Below, piece after piece: positions 44,821 to 55,500 of a stretch of DNA of 64,000 bases (its first letter is position 1; the number at the start of each line of letters is the position of its first letter). The position numbers and the translations under genes are program-made. Below the pieces are notes generated by a model. It did no database searches, was not told the DNA's origin, and saw nothing but the letters and a program-made list of their open reading frames with translations. Source of the DNA: Cryobacterium gelidum. GTDB taxonomy: Bacteria; Actinomycetota; Actinomycetes; Actinomycetales; Microbacteriaceae. The stretch lies in assembly GCF_004403985.1 (NCBI RefSeq), contig NZ_SOHL01000030.1:296-64295 (forward strand), given 5' to 3'.

Positions 44821-47800
44821 TCACGGAGACGGAGACGGTGTCGAAGACGGCGATGGTGTCGAAGACGGAGATGGAGACGCTGTCGGAGACGGTTGCGGAG
44901 ACGGAGACGGCTTCGGGGACGGTTTCGGCAGGTTGGACGTGCAGTCGACGGGGGTCGGTGTGGTCGTGCCGGCTACTTCGTTTAGGCCTGAGGTTTCGGG
45001 CGCGTGCCAGGTGATGGTCCAGGCCACGTCTTTGACCTGCGTGGCCCCGGCGGGAGCCACCGCGCCCGGGTACTCGTTCCAGCGCGGCCCGTTTTCATCC
45101 GGCACGTTGTAGAAGGCGGAGGTGACCCGGGCCCTGGCCAGTCCGGCGGAGGTCGCGTCCACGGCGACTGCGAGGGTGCCGCCAGCGACGCATCCGTTGT
45201 TATTCAGGCTCGGCACCGCGTACTCCACCTGCCAGGCGCGGTTGGGGTCGGCTGCCGTGACCGTCGACCACGCGCTGCACAGGGTTGAATCGGCGCTCAG
45301 GCAGTACCGCACGCGGATGCCAGGGTCGGCGCCGAAAACGGTCGAGCCGGTGGTCTCGTCGAAGCGCTCGAAGTCGGTCTGGAAGCCGGTCGGCACCGGC
45401 GCCGACGACGTAGGCGCCTCGATCAGGTACTGGCCATTGGCCGGCGGCGCCACCAGGTAGGTGTACTCGCTGTCGCCCGGGGCTGCCGGCGCCTGCCACG
45501 TCGTGATCGATCCGGCGGTGGCCGACGTGACGCCGTAGCCGTTGGAATAGCAGAGCGTCACGAAGTATTTCTTATGCTGGGCGAGGTTGCCGATTGTGGG
45601 GTCGTCCGAGGTGGCCGCTCCAGCCGAGGTGAAGCCGGCCGGAGTGAGTCTGCAGATTGCGCCCTCGGTGAGCGAGGCGACGTACAGCACGTCTGCTGGC
45701 AGTGTGCTGGAATTCGCGTCAAACCGGGCGTCTCGCACGGTGATCGACCGGTTTTGCGAGCTCAGCGAACCGGCACTGGTAATCGCGGGCGATCCGGCAA
45801 CGCGCACGGCCTGAGACGTCGTCTCCTCGGTCGGGCCGCTGCCAGCGGGCTGGTCGTCCCGGCTGAGGGGGGTCACGACCACGGTCTGGTTGCCGACACC
45901 GAGCGCGAGGGTGAGTTCGGTCGTTCCGGTACCGGGCGTCTGTACCCGTTGTTCCCTGCCGTTGACGCTGTAGCGGTTGGTTGATGGGTCGTTGTTCTCG
46001 ATCGTCACGGAGACGGCACCGGTCGACGCGCTCGTGATGCCCTGCTGGAAGACCGGTTCGGTCGTGAGCTGGCCCATGCCGGGCGTGTCATACGACCAGG
46101 CCGTCACGTTGACGGCGGTGCGCGATTCACCGACGGCGTTCACGGCTTTCGCTTCGTAGCGGTCTTTCTGGCCATTCGCGGTCGTTCGGATCACGCCGCA
46201 GTCTCCCGACGTGTCGCAGCGGCCGACCGACGCACCGTTGCGGTACAGGTTGAAGCCGGCCAGGGCCGGGTAGGCGGCGTTGGCAGCGCCGGGACTGACC
46301 GAGAGGGTGATTGCTCGGTCATCGTAGGCGATCTGCGCCACCGCGTTCGGCGCTTTCGGGTAGCCCCGCAGGTCAACCGTCACCGACCCGTCGCGGCTTC
46401 CGGCGCTGAGCTTGCCCTGGGCGTCGCGCACCACAAAGCTCGCCTCGCATACCCCGCCGGCGGTGTCACCCGACCAGGTGGCCCGCACGTTACGCGAATT
46501 CTCGACCGCGAACGACACGCCGACGCAGGTACTGGGAGCACTGACGGCGACCAGCACGAGCGGGGTGCCACGGTAGAGGTTGACCTCGCCGGCCGTACCG
46601 ACGACCGCGATCGAGCAGCCCGATCCCGACGATTGGGTGCAGGTCGTAGCCACGGTGCCGCCCTTGGGCAGTTCGCTCGGCGCCGGCCCCACCTTGAGGG
46701 AGAGTACCGCCGGAGACGCCGCACGATGGCTCGACAGGCTCACCGTGACGGCAGCCTCACGCCCGGTCACGGCGTTGTCGGCGACACCGATCGTGAGAAT
46801 CGCGCCGTCCTGCGTCACGCTGAACTGGTCGGAGGAATAGTCGATGGCAAAGGTCAAGGCCGGCACGGCGCCCTTGCCCTGCCACTCGACCATGTGGCTG
46901 AGATCGTAGCGCAAGGCGTCGGCCCCTGGGCTCTCGGTCAGCGCCGCCGGGCGCAGCTCTGGTTGGGGGTCGAGCGGCTCGACCACGATCAAAATGACCA
47001 GCTGAGTGAAGTCCTCCTGCCCGTCGATGCGCACCGGCACCGTACAGGAGTCGGTCCACGGCGCATCGGATCCGGCCGCATAGGTGACCGTCGTGTCGGA
47101 GTTGTAGGTGCAGGTCGCGTTGCCGCGCTCCCCCGACGAGCGGACGCCCGTGCGCTGCAGTTCCAGCGTCGTTCCGGCCGGAATCGACACGAGGCTTTTC
47201 ATGTCGAACGTGACGGAGGCGTCTTCCCGCACGCTCTGCGGGGCGCTGCCCTTTTTGAGCGAGAGGATGATCACATCCTTCGCCGGAATGCGCAGGAACC
47301 CGTAGGTGGTCACCTCGACACCTTGAAAATTCAGCCCGGTCAGGGCGAACGGGGCGAGCACTCCCTCGTCGGGGACCCTGCCGCTGATCTTCCAGCCTGA
47401 TACTTCGAGGCCGGGGTGGCGGCCCCACAAGCTCAGGGTGAGGCCGGAGACGTCACCGGAGTTCCAGGACACCTTGTCGGTGACCACGTCGACGCCAGCG
47501 GGGAGCATGTCACGTTCGCCCGAGGCCAGCGTCGTGTCGAGCACGACCGGATAGTCGGGAACCCACGAGCGCACCACCTTGACCACGATGAGGCCCTGCC
47601 CGACGTCGTCGTTGGCGTTGGTCACCGAGTAGACGAAAGTGAGCAAGCCCGGCTCCGTGCCGGCCGTGAACACCACATGCTCGTCGGTGACGGAGTCGAT
47701 GCGTTGCGCCAGCGCGTCGAACTCGGCGGTACCGGCCGCCGCGTCGGGGGCGACCGTGCTCAGGGTCAGGCTGCCGCCACCCGGCTCGATGTCGTTGGCT

Positions 47801-50800
47801 GCGGGAAAGACGACGACCTGGTTACTGGCTCCGACCTGCACCTCGACGTAGTCGCTGAAGGTGATCGGGCTCGGATTGGAGCGCTGGTCGAGCACTCCGA
47901 TGCGCACGAGGGCGAGGGCGGTGGCGCCGACGCTGTCGCGCACCCGGTACTGGAATTCGATGGCGCCGTGATAGTCGAGCGGGCTCGAATACACGATGGC
48001 GTCGCCGGTGGCATTGATCGACGCCGTGCCGCGGGCCGGCTGGGTGAGCACCCCATCGAGCACGACGGTATCGCCGTCGGGGTCGACGCCGAAGCTGTCG
48101 AAGGGAATCTCGGTCGACTCCCCCGACAGCACCCGACCGAAGAGGGTGTGCGGCTGCGGCGCCGTGTTGTCGCCGTCGGCGAGCACCTCGACCGAGACCA
48201 CGGCCGAGTCGATTAGTTCCGGCGCTCCCGCGGTGTAGACGCTGTAGGCGAGTTCGTAGCTGCCCGGTTCGCCGGGGGCGAGGTAACGCAGCTCGGCGCC
48301 GGCCGCGAAGGCAAGGCCGCGCTCGCTGCGATTCTGCACCGATTCGGCGTTGAGTATCACGATGTTGCCGTCTGGCGCCACATCGTTGATCAGTACCGGA
48401 ATGTCGACCTGGGCGCCCACGCGCACCGACACGCGGTCGTTCATGGCGATCGGAGCCTGCGGAACGGACGGCCCCAGCAGGTACACGGTGGCCTCGCCGC
48501 GCACGGTGTACAGCGGGTTTTCGGTGCCGTCCGACACGGTGTACCGCACGGTGCCGAGCTTGCCGGGCCGTTCATCGGCGGTGGAGCCGCGCACGCGCAG
48601 AATGTTCTGCCCGACCACGTCGACGCTGAGCGAGGCGCCGAGGACGGTCTCGGGGATGGCTTCACCGAGCAGCAGCACCCGGCCGGCCGGGTTGGAGACG
48701 GCGGTGAAGACGTCAACACTGGTGTCGGCCTTTGGCCGCACGAAAACCGTCACCGGGGAGGTGGTGAGCGCCTGCGCATCCGCGCTCAGCACCGAAATGC
48801 GCACGAGCGACACGACCTCGCTCACCTCGTCGGCGATCGTGACGCTGACCGTGTAGTTGCCGACAACGGTCGAGGCAAAGTCGAAGGCGGTGCCGTTCGC
48901 GGAAATGCCCACGGTGGATCCGTCGGCGCTCGTCGGGATCGTGGCCGACGTGATGCGATACAAGCCGGCGGCGCCGGAAACGTATTCGGCCGGGTTCACC
49001 GTGAGGCGCTCGTTCACCGAGGCGAGCAGCGCAAATGGTACGGCCGTGAGCCGTGGGGTCGGTGTGACCGCAATCGTGAGCACCTTGTCGGCCCCGGCGC
49101 CGTGAATGTCTAAGACGCGCACCAGAATCGCGGTCGACTGCACGGCCTGCTCGGCCTGTTGGGGGTGCTGGTACACGAGCACGCCGGCCGGCGTCACGCT
49201 GACCGAACCGGTATCGGTGGTATTCCGAGCGGATGCGACGAAGATCGGATCGCCGTCGGGATCGACCCAGCCCGGCAGCACCGGAACGGTCACGGTTCCG
49301 CCCGGTCGCACCTCGGGGCTCGGCCAGTCTTGCAGGCAGCCGTCGGTGCCGCACCAGACCGGCGCAGAATTCACGTCGTCGCCGTGCACGGTGAGCGTGA
49401 CCGTGGTCGACGCAGAATCGAGGCCGCCGGTGCGCGAACCGTCGGTAATGGCGTAGTTGAAGGTTGCCGAGCCGCGAGCACCGGGGGCGACCTGCACGGC
49501 GAGCGCCTGGTTCTGATCGGTGACGGTGACCGTGCCGAATGCGGGGTCGAGGCCGGTGACCGAGGCGGGTACGACGCTGAGCACGTCGTCGTTGGCGTCG
49601 TGGTCGTTGAGCAGGACCGGCAGCGGCACGAGCTGGTCGAGGCGCACGCCGAAGGCATCCGGCACGGCGATCGGAGCCTTGGGCTCGGCGGGCGAGGCGG
49701 CTTCTTCGACGTCATCCTGGCGCTGTGGTTCCGAGTCTTCGGCCAGGGTCCAGTCCTGGGAACCGGCGACGAGGGCTCCGTCGGGAACGGTCCACACCCA
49801 TCCGCTCCGGGTGTCGTTGAGAATCATGAGCGATTCGTTGGCGCGAAACGCGGGGGTGGCGTCGCCGTTCGGTGTGACCGCCCCGTAGCTGAGCATCGAT
49901 TCGCCGGCGCTCTCGCTGAACAGGGTGCCGCCGGTGCCGGTGGCGGGCAGCCAGGCCGCGTAGCGTTCTCCTCGAAAGGGCGCCGGAGCGGCGGGGGCGC
50001 CGAGCACCGTTTCAAAGTCGCCGACCAGTTCGGTGCGGGCACCGTCGGCGAGCGCAAAGGAGACGAGGCCGGTCTGGTCGGCGATGAGCACGTCGGTGGC
50101 GGTCGCGCTCGGGCGTTGCAGCACGGCCAGTTCACTCAGGTTTGTCGGGGTCGGTGCGTTTTGGCCGGCCAGCCACAGTGCGTCGCCGGCCGCGCCGAGC
50201 AGCGCCCAGGTCTCGCCGACCACGCTCAGCTGACTTTCGGGTTCGGCCGGACCGTCGATGACGGCGTCACGCCGCAGAATCTTGTCGCCGGCGATATCGA
50301 AGCTCAGCACGCTCTCGGCCTCGCTTGAGTAGCTGTAGAGCACACCGTCCGGGGTGATCGCGATCGCGTCGGACCGATAGGCGTGCGGGGTGTCGCCCTC
50401 GGCTACCGCGTCGTCGGGGTTCACCGGGCGGGGCGCCTCGGTCGCGCCCACCGCACCGGCGAAGACCGTTCCCGCGCTCGTGAGGTAGCCGACCCACGAG
50501 CTCGACGACACGATGGTTCGGGTACCGGCCGGCGTGCTGTCGTAGTCGGCCGCGTTGTCACCGAGGTCGATCGGCGCGGCGAGGCTCACGTCGACGACCT
50601 TTTCGTTGTTCTGCGCGTAGAGCAGCACGGTGGAATCGGTCTGCACCAGTTCGCTCGGTGCCGGCACGGACTTCACGGTGTCGAGTTCGCCCAGGTCGGT
50701 GTTGATGCGGGCGTACCGGTTGCCGTCGCCGCTCTGCAAGGCCCAGATCGAACTCGCGTTGACCGGCGTCTGTTTCACGTCGAAACCATCGACGACGATG

Positions 50801-50910
50801 GCCACGGTGGCCAGCAGCGCGCCGATCGCGGCCACCGCGGCGATGCGAATGACCTTGAGGCGCGCTTTCGACAGCGCGGGGAGGAGGCGACGAGCCCGTT
50901 TGCGGGCCAT
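44821..50910 (-). CDS. Giant membrane-anchored Ig/cadherin/FN3-like surface protein
   Basis: A 2029-residue protein. A basic cytoplasmic N-terminus and one membrane helix (about 22-40) make it type II. The external part starts with a beta-propeller-like region (about 45-400) and an acidic linker, then several Ig/cadherin-like repeats, recognisable by PVLLNDHDANDDVL, PVLPGWVDPDGDPIFV, PVLINDVAPDGNIVIL and AANDIEPGGGSLTL. FN3-like parts with FNLYRNGASVGRCDTSGDC follow. It ends in a Pro/Ser/Thr-rich tail of SP repeats with no LPxTG signal. In bifidobacterial PFNA clusters the protein at this position is the FN3 protein that binds outside partners. Its start overlaps the kinase stop (TGATG). Confidence 0.92.
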   Translation of the reverse strand: MARKRARRLLPALSKARLKVIRIAAVAAIGALLATVAIVVDGFDVKQTPVNASSIWALQSGDGNRYARINTDLGELDTVKSVPAPSELVQTDSTVLLYAQNNEKVVDVSLAAPIDLGDNAADYDSTPAGTRTIVSSSSWVGYLTSAGTVFAGAVGATEAPRPVNPDDAVAEGDTPHAYRSDAIAITPDGVLYSYSSEAESVLSFDIAGDKILRRDAVIDGPAEPESQLSVVGETWALLGAAGDALWLAGQNAPTPTNLSELAVLQRPSATATDVLIADQTGLVSFALADGARTELVGDFETVLGAPAAPAPFRGERYAAWLPATGTGGTLFSESAGESMLSYGAVTPNGDATPAFRANESLMILNDTRSGWVWTVPDGALVAGSQDWTLAEDSEPQRQDDVEEAASPAEPKAPIAVPDAFGVRLDQLVPLPVLLNDHDANDDVLSVVPASVTGLDPAFGTVTVTDQNQALAVQVAPGARGSATFNYAITDGSRTGGLDSASTTVTLTVHGDDVNSAPVWCGTDGCLQDWPSPEVRPGGTVTVPVLPGWVDPDGDPIFVASARNTTDTGSVSVTPAGVLVYQHPQQAEQAVQSTAILVRVLDIHGAGADKVLTIAVTPTPRLTAVPFALLASVNERLTVNPAEYVSGAAGLYRITSATIPTSADGSTVGISANGTAFDFASTVVGNYTVSVTIADEVSEVVSLVRISVLSADAQALTTSPVTVFVRPKADTSVDVFTAVSNPAGRVLLLGEAIPETVLGASLSVDVVGQNILRVRGSTADERPGKLGTVRYTVSDGTENPLYTVRGEATVYLLGPSVPQAPIAMNDRVSVRVGAQVDIPVLINDVAPDGNIVILNAESVQNRSERGLAFAAGAELRYLAPGEPGSYELAYSVYTAGAPELIDSAVVSVEVLADGDNTAPQPHTLFGRVLSGESTEIPFDSFGVDPDGDTVVLDGVLTQPARGTASINATGDAIVYSSPLDYHGAIEFQYRVRDSVGATALALVRIGVLDQRSNPSPITFSDYVEVQVGASNQVVVFPAANDIEPGGGSLTLSTVAPDAAAGTAEFDALAQRIDSVTDEHVVFTAGTEPGLLTFVYSVTNANDDVGQGLIVVKVVRSWVPDYPVVLDTTLASGERDMLPAGVDVVTDKVSWNSGDVSGLTLSLWGRHPGLEVSGWKISGRVPDEGVLAPFALTGLNFQGVEVTTYGFLRIPAKDVIILSLKKGSAPQSVREDASVTFDMKSLVSIPAGTTLELQRTGVRSSGERGNATCTYNSDTTVTYAAGSDAPWTDSCTVPVRIDGQEDFTQLVILIVVEPLDPQPELRPAALTESPGADALRYDLSHMVEWQGKGAVPALTFAIDYSSDQFSVTQDGAILTIGVADNAVTGREAAVTVSLSSHRAASPAVLSLKVGPAPSELPKGGTVATTCTQSSGSGCSIAVVGTAGEVNLYRGTPLVLVAVSAPSTCVGVSFAVENSRNVRATWSGDTAGGVCEASFVVRDAQGKLSAGSRDGSVTVDLRGYPKAPNAVAQIAYDDRAITLSVSPGAANAAYPALAGFNLYRNGASVGRCDTSGDCGVIRTTANGQKDRYEAKAVNAVGESRTAVNVTAWSYDTPGMGQLTTEPVFQQGITSASTGAVSVTIENNDPSTNRYSVNGREQRVQTPGTGTTELTLALGVGNQTVVVTPLSRDDQPAGSGPTEETTSQAVRVAGSPAITSAGSLSSQNRSITVRDARFDANSSTLPADVLYVASLTEGAICRLTPAGFTSAGAATSDDPTIGNLAQHKKYFVTLCYSNGYGVTSATAGSITTWQAPAAPGDSEYTYLVAPPANGQYLIEAPTSSAPVPTGFQTDFERFDETTGSTVFGADPGIRVRYCLSADSTLCSAWSTVTAADPNRAWQVEYAVPSLNNNGCVAGGTLAVAVDATSAGLARARVTSAFYNVPDENGPRWNEYPGAVAPAGATQVKDVAWTITWHAPETSGLNEVAGTTTPTPVDCTSNLPKPSPKPSPSPQPSPTASPSPSSTPSPSSTPSPSP

Positions 50911-52052
50911 CAGATCAGCCCGGCTATCAGCAGCGCGCCCACCGTGGCGCCGCCGCCGATGACGACCGCACCGGCCAGGAGCAGAGTCAGCACAAGCGGG
51001 GAGAACTGCCTACGCCCGGCGTCGCCCCCGTCGGGCAGGGTGCCTTCGCGGGTATGCGAGGCGGGGCGGCGAATGCTGCGCTGGGGGCCCGGGCGCAGCG
51101 TGGGAATGCTGACATCGGAGATGACGGTGCCACGGGACTCGAGGTTGTCAAAGTCGATGGGGGAACCAGCGGATGCCCAGGCTTCGTCCGCCACCTCGAG
51201 CGCGGTGAGGGGCAGTCCGAGGTCCCGCTCCACGCGCTGCAGGTCGTAGGCGCATTCGAGCAGGCTCACCTGGCGGGCGGCCGGGTCGCGGCTCATCATG
51301 CGGGCGAGGGCGCTCTCTAGGGAGGCGGGAACATCCGCCCGCCCGATGCTGGTGTATTTGGCTCGGCCGATGCGCTGCTGCAGCGCGCGCGATCCGTTCG
51401 AGCCTGCTGGCAACTCAAACGGGGCGCGGTCGGCCAACAGCGAGTACAGGGTGGCACCGAACGACCAGACCTCGGTCGCGACCGTGCCGGTGGTGCGTTC
51501 GTCGACGACCTCGGGGGCGCTCCACGGCAGCGACATGGCGAACAGTTCGCCCTGGGCGTTACCGGCGAGCGACGCTGCGATGCCGAAGTCGCCCAGTACC
51601 GGGCCGCCGAAGGTGGTGGTCAAAATGTTCGACGGCTTGATGTCGCGGTGCAGCACCTGCGAGCGGTGGGCTGTCTCGAGGGCGCCGGCAATTCGTACGG
51701 CAACATTGAGCACTGTTGCCACGGGCAGCGGTTCCGCACGCCCGCGAGACGAGTAGGAGCCGGGACAGTATTCCATCACGAGGTACGGGCGACCATCGGC
51801 CGAGATGCTCGCGTCGTAGACGGTGAGAATCGACGGATGCGAGCTGAGTCGCGCCATGACGTCTGCTTCGGCGTTGAACGAGCGCAGCACGTTGTCGTCG
51901 ACGATGTCCTGCAGCAGGACCTTGACGGCCACGGAACGCCGGGGCATGTTCTGTTCGAACAGAAAAACGTCGGCGAACCCGCCGGTGCCGAGGGGGCGTA
52001 CGTAGGTGTAGCCCGACAATACGGGCGGAGAAGAAGGGAGTCGCCTGCCCAT
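50910..52052 (-). CDS. Membrane Ser/Thr protein kinase (Pkb2/PknB-like, no PASTA)
   Basis: A 380-residue Hanks-type kinase. The Gly loop PLGTGGFADVF, Lys44 in VAVKVLL, the catalytic VLHRDIKPSN (Asp137), the Mg-binding DFG (Asp155) and SLPWSAPEV are all in place. After a linker it has one membrane helix at the C-terminal end (about 353-378) with almost nothing outside, so it has no PASTA or other outer sensor. It probably takes its signal from a partner such as the giant surface protein encoded next. GGGGGCAGCG precedes the ATG. Confidence 0.96.
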   Translation of the reverse strand: MGRRLPSSPPVLSGYTYVRPLGTGGFADVFLFEQNMPRRSVAVKVLLQDIVDDNVLRSFNAEADVMARLSSHPSILTVYDASISADGRPYLVMEYCPGSYSSRGRAEPLPVATVLNVAVRIAGALETAHRSQVLHRDIKPSNILTTTFGGPVLGDFGIAASLAGNAQGELFAMSLPWSAPEVVDERTTGTVATEVWSFGATLYSLLADRAPFELPAGSNGSRALQQRIGRAKYTSIGRADVPASLESALARMMSRDPAARQVSLLECAYDLQRVERDLGLPLTALEVADEAWASAGSPIDFDNLESRGTVISDVSIPTLRPGPQRSIRRPASHTREGTLPDGGDAGRRQFSPLVLTLLLAGAVVIGGGATVGALLIAGLI

Positions 52053-52205
52053 CGCTGCCCCCGACCTGCATTGGTTCTGTAGTGCGCCTGTGTTTTCACT
52101 CGCAAAGACGCGGCTGATCTAGGATTCAAGCTTAACAATGGCGCCCGACCGCGTCACCCACTCGGGGAAGTGGGGTACCCCCACAATGGGGGTGCCGGCG
52201 GAGGC

Positions 52206-52502
52206 CTAGCCGCGGATTGCGTTGCCGAGCTCGGTGTCGGTGTTGCCGAGGGCGTCGGCAGCGGCGGTAAGGAACTGGCTCATGCCGTCGATGCCGTTCA
52301 CCGCGAGGGTCGTGCCCTGCGTGAAAGCGTCATAGGACGTCTGGAAGGCACCCGAAGCGGAATCGGTCACGAAGCCGGAACCGACCAGGTTGTTCACGAG
52401 CGTCTGCAGGTCGGTGAGCTTGGTGATCAGCTCTTCTTTGCCGGAGCTCAGGCGACCGGCGGCATCCGTCATATCGGAATAGGTCACGTTGAGATTGGCC
52501 AT
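52206..52502 (-). CDS. WXG100-like type VII secretion substrate lacking the WXG residues
   Basis: A 98-residue all-helical protein between the EccC-like ATPase and the kinase. Two helices are joined by the turn GSGFVTDSASGAF at about 41-53, the place where WXG100 proteins have W-x-G; here it is Phe-Val-Thr. Length, helical pattern and location all fit the ESAT-6 family. The ATG at 52502 is preferred since GGGGGACACC precedes it; the frame extends six codons further. It is the only small Esx-type gene in the window. Confidence 0.85.
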   Translation of the reverse strand: MANLNVTYSDMTDAAGRLSSGKEELITKLTDLQTLVNNLVGSGFVTDSASGAFQTSYDAFTQGTTLAVNGIDGMSQFLTAAADALGNTDTELGNAIRG

Positions 52503-52594
52503 GGTGTCCCCCAAATGCATGAGCCCGAGCGGGCCGCGTGTCGTCCCAATCTAGTGCCAATACCCCTATGGGGTGAATGGGGGATCTCGGTTAG

Positions 52595-55500
52595 TCACAC
52601 CTGTTCGACCAGCGGAAGCTGTACCCGGACCACCTTGCCGCCAGTCACCATCATGCCGCGACCGGGTGGAAACTCGGCGCGGTTCAAGCGCGGCAGCGGA
52701 GTCTTCAGCAGAATGTCGCCCTCGATGGTGTCGGGCTGCAACAGCAGGCCGCGCCTGGTGTTCTTCATCTCGGCAAACAACGGCCAGGACGAGTTCCATG
52801 ATGCCGTCTCACCGTCGGCGACCAGAAAGTGATCGCTGCGCTTGACCTGTTTGATGAGCTCGACGAGCACAGCATCGGCCGGGGTCTGCAGAAAGTCCGC
52901 GAGGTTTTCGATGACAATTGCGATGCGGGGGGTGGCCGGGTCGGCGCTCACCACCTGCGTCAGCTCCTTGGCCAGGTCGACGGCTTCGGCGATGGTCGTC
53001 GCGGCAGCCACCCAGCCGTGCAGCCCGGCCAAACCAGACCGCGCATTGCCGATGTAGTACCGCGCGACCAGGGGGTCGAACCGCACGAGGGCATGCATAA
53101 GCGCGCGTAGTGCGGTGCTGCGCCCACTGGCGGGCGGGCCAGACAGCAGCAGCGTGCCGCGCGGCTCGAAACCGACCGGGGTGAGAGTTTCATCGCTCAG
53201 GCCCAGCGCCGGGCGGTTCGTGACCCGGTCGGGCAGCTCACTCGCCGCATACTGCCGGGACAGGCTGCCGATGGGCACGGCGGCCTGCATGTTCTGCGCC
53301 CGCAACTCTTCGGCCAGCACGCGCACCGCTGCCGCCTGCTCTGCAGCCACCGCGGAGCCGCCCCAGACCGCGATCTGGGTTTCCAGGCCGTCGAAAATCG
53401 CGCGGCCGGGCGCTGATTTCGCGTTCAGGATGTCTCCGGCCACGTCGAGCAGGTTGTAGCCGGTATCGTCGGCCAGGCGCAGCACCACGCGCCGCTGCAC
53501 GCTGGAGCGCACCGAACTCGGTACCGAGCCGGAACGGTCAGCGGTGAACGCCACGTGGATTCCGAGCTGACGGCCATCCGCGAGGATGCTGCGGAACACG
53601 TCGTACCAGTTCGACCGGCCGCTCGCGACCTCCCACTCTTCGCGGAACGTCGCAAACCCGTCGATGAGCAGCAGGATGCGCGGCTCGTTCGGGCGGTTCG
53701 CCAGGGCGCGGTATTCGGCGATGGTCGACGCGGTGGCCTCGGCGAACCGGTTGCCGCGGGATGCGAGCTCGGCCCGCAGCAGGCGGAACAGCCGAATAAT
53801 GCGCTCCGTGTCATCGCCGCCGATGATGCTGCCCACGTGCGGCAGCGGTTCCAACATGCGCAGGCTGCCCGCGGCGAAGTCGAGCCCGTACACCGCCACT
53901 GGCCCACCGTCGCTCGTACTACCGGCGGCGATCGCGAGGGTGCGCAGCGCGACGCTCTTGCCGGATCCACCGGTGCCGTAGATGCCGATGTGCCCGTCGA
54001 CGTCGGGCAGAAAGCACACCGGTCGCTGCTGCTGTTCGGTCGGTGCGTCGGCCAGGCCGAGCGTGAGCGCTGCATCCGTTCGCTGCAGGATGCTCCCCAG
54101 GTCGCAGAGCAACGGCAGTTCGTCGAGCCAGGGCCGCCGCGGCGCCGGGATCTGCGCCGAACCGGCGGCACCGACCAGGGCGGCGACGAGCTTATGCTGG
54201 TCGGTCGGGCCGAGCTCTCGCTCCTGACCGGCGAGCGGGTTGCTCGGCGGTTCCCACGCGGTCTCGCCGCCGAAGCGCAACTCGGCGATGCCGATTTCGG
54301 CCCTCTCGGGTTCGCGGGAGGTCCAACCGCCGGCGTAGCCGGATTGGAACTGCTGCAGCCGCCCCGGTCCGGTCTTGGCGATGGCACGGCCGGGTAGGCC
54401 CGGGTCGAAGTGGGCGGCATCCTTCACCCCGACGACGTCGTTGCTGTCGGATTCGTCGGCCATGCGCAACGCGACGCGCAGGTTGGTATTGGCCCGCAGG
54501 TTGTCTCTGATGACGCCGGCAGGGCGCTGGGTGGCCATGATCAAGTGGATGCCGAGCGAACGGCCGCGCTGGGCGATGTCAACGACGCCGTCGACGAACT
54601 CGGGTACCTCGCTCACGAGGGCCGCGAACTCATCGATGACGAGCACGAGGGCTGGCGGGCTGTCCGGATCGCCGCGCTTCTCGAGCTCGATGAGGTCTTT
54701 GGCCTTCTTGGAGTTGAGCAGGTGCTCCCGGTAGCGCAGTTCGGCGCGCAGGCTGGTCAGTGCTCGACGCACCAGGTGCGGGCTCAGGTCGGTGACCAGG
54801 CCAACGCAGTGCGGCAGCGACACGCAGTCCGCAAAGGCCGAGCCGCCCTTGTAGTCGACGAACAGAAAGGAGACCCGGTCTGGACTGTATTCGGCGGCCA
54901 TGCCGAGCACCCAGGCTTGCAGGAATTCGCTCTTGCCGGCGCCGGTGGTGCCGCCGACCAGCGCATGCGGGCCCTGGGTGCGCAGGTCGAGGTGCATGGA
55001 CTGCACGCCGATGGAACCGACAATGGCCCGCAGGGTTCCGGCACGTTTGGAGCACGGCACCGCGCCGGGGGTGCGATCGTGCATGGACGCGTTCTGCCGC
55101 CACCGGTCGATCACGGCGTCGTGCGCCGCAATCAGGTCGTGGCCGAGCAGCGTGACCATCGATACGGAGCGGGGCAGGTCGCTCGAATCGGCGATAAGTG
55201 CACCGGCGTCGATGACCGGAGCGAGGCGGCGTGCGAAGTGCAGGGCGGTGGCTGCGTCGACCGACTCGACCACGACATCCGCTATCGTCTCACCGAGCCG
55301 CACGAACGAGACCGTACCGAGCCCGGTGCTCTCGTCGATTTCGATGGCGGTGCGGCACACGGCGGGAAGTGCCGCCACGGTGCGAGCGATCCAGACCGGA
55401 TACACGCCGGCGTCGGCGCCGTTCTCGGCGAGCTGCACGAGTCGCGATCGGTCAACGGCCACATCGTCGGAGATGACCACGATGATGGCTGGAATCGGCG

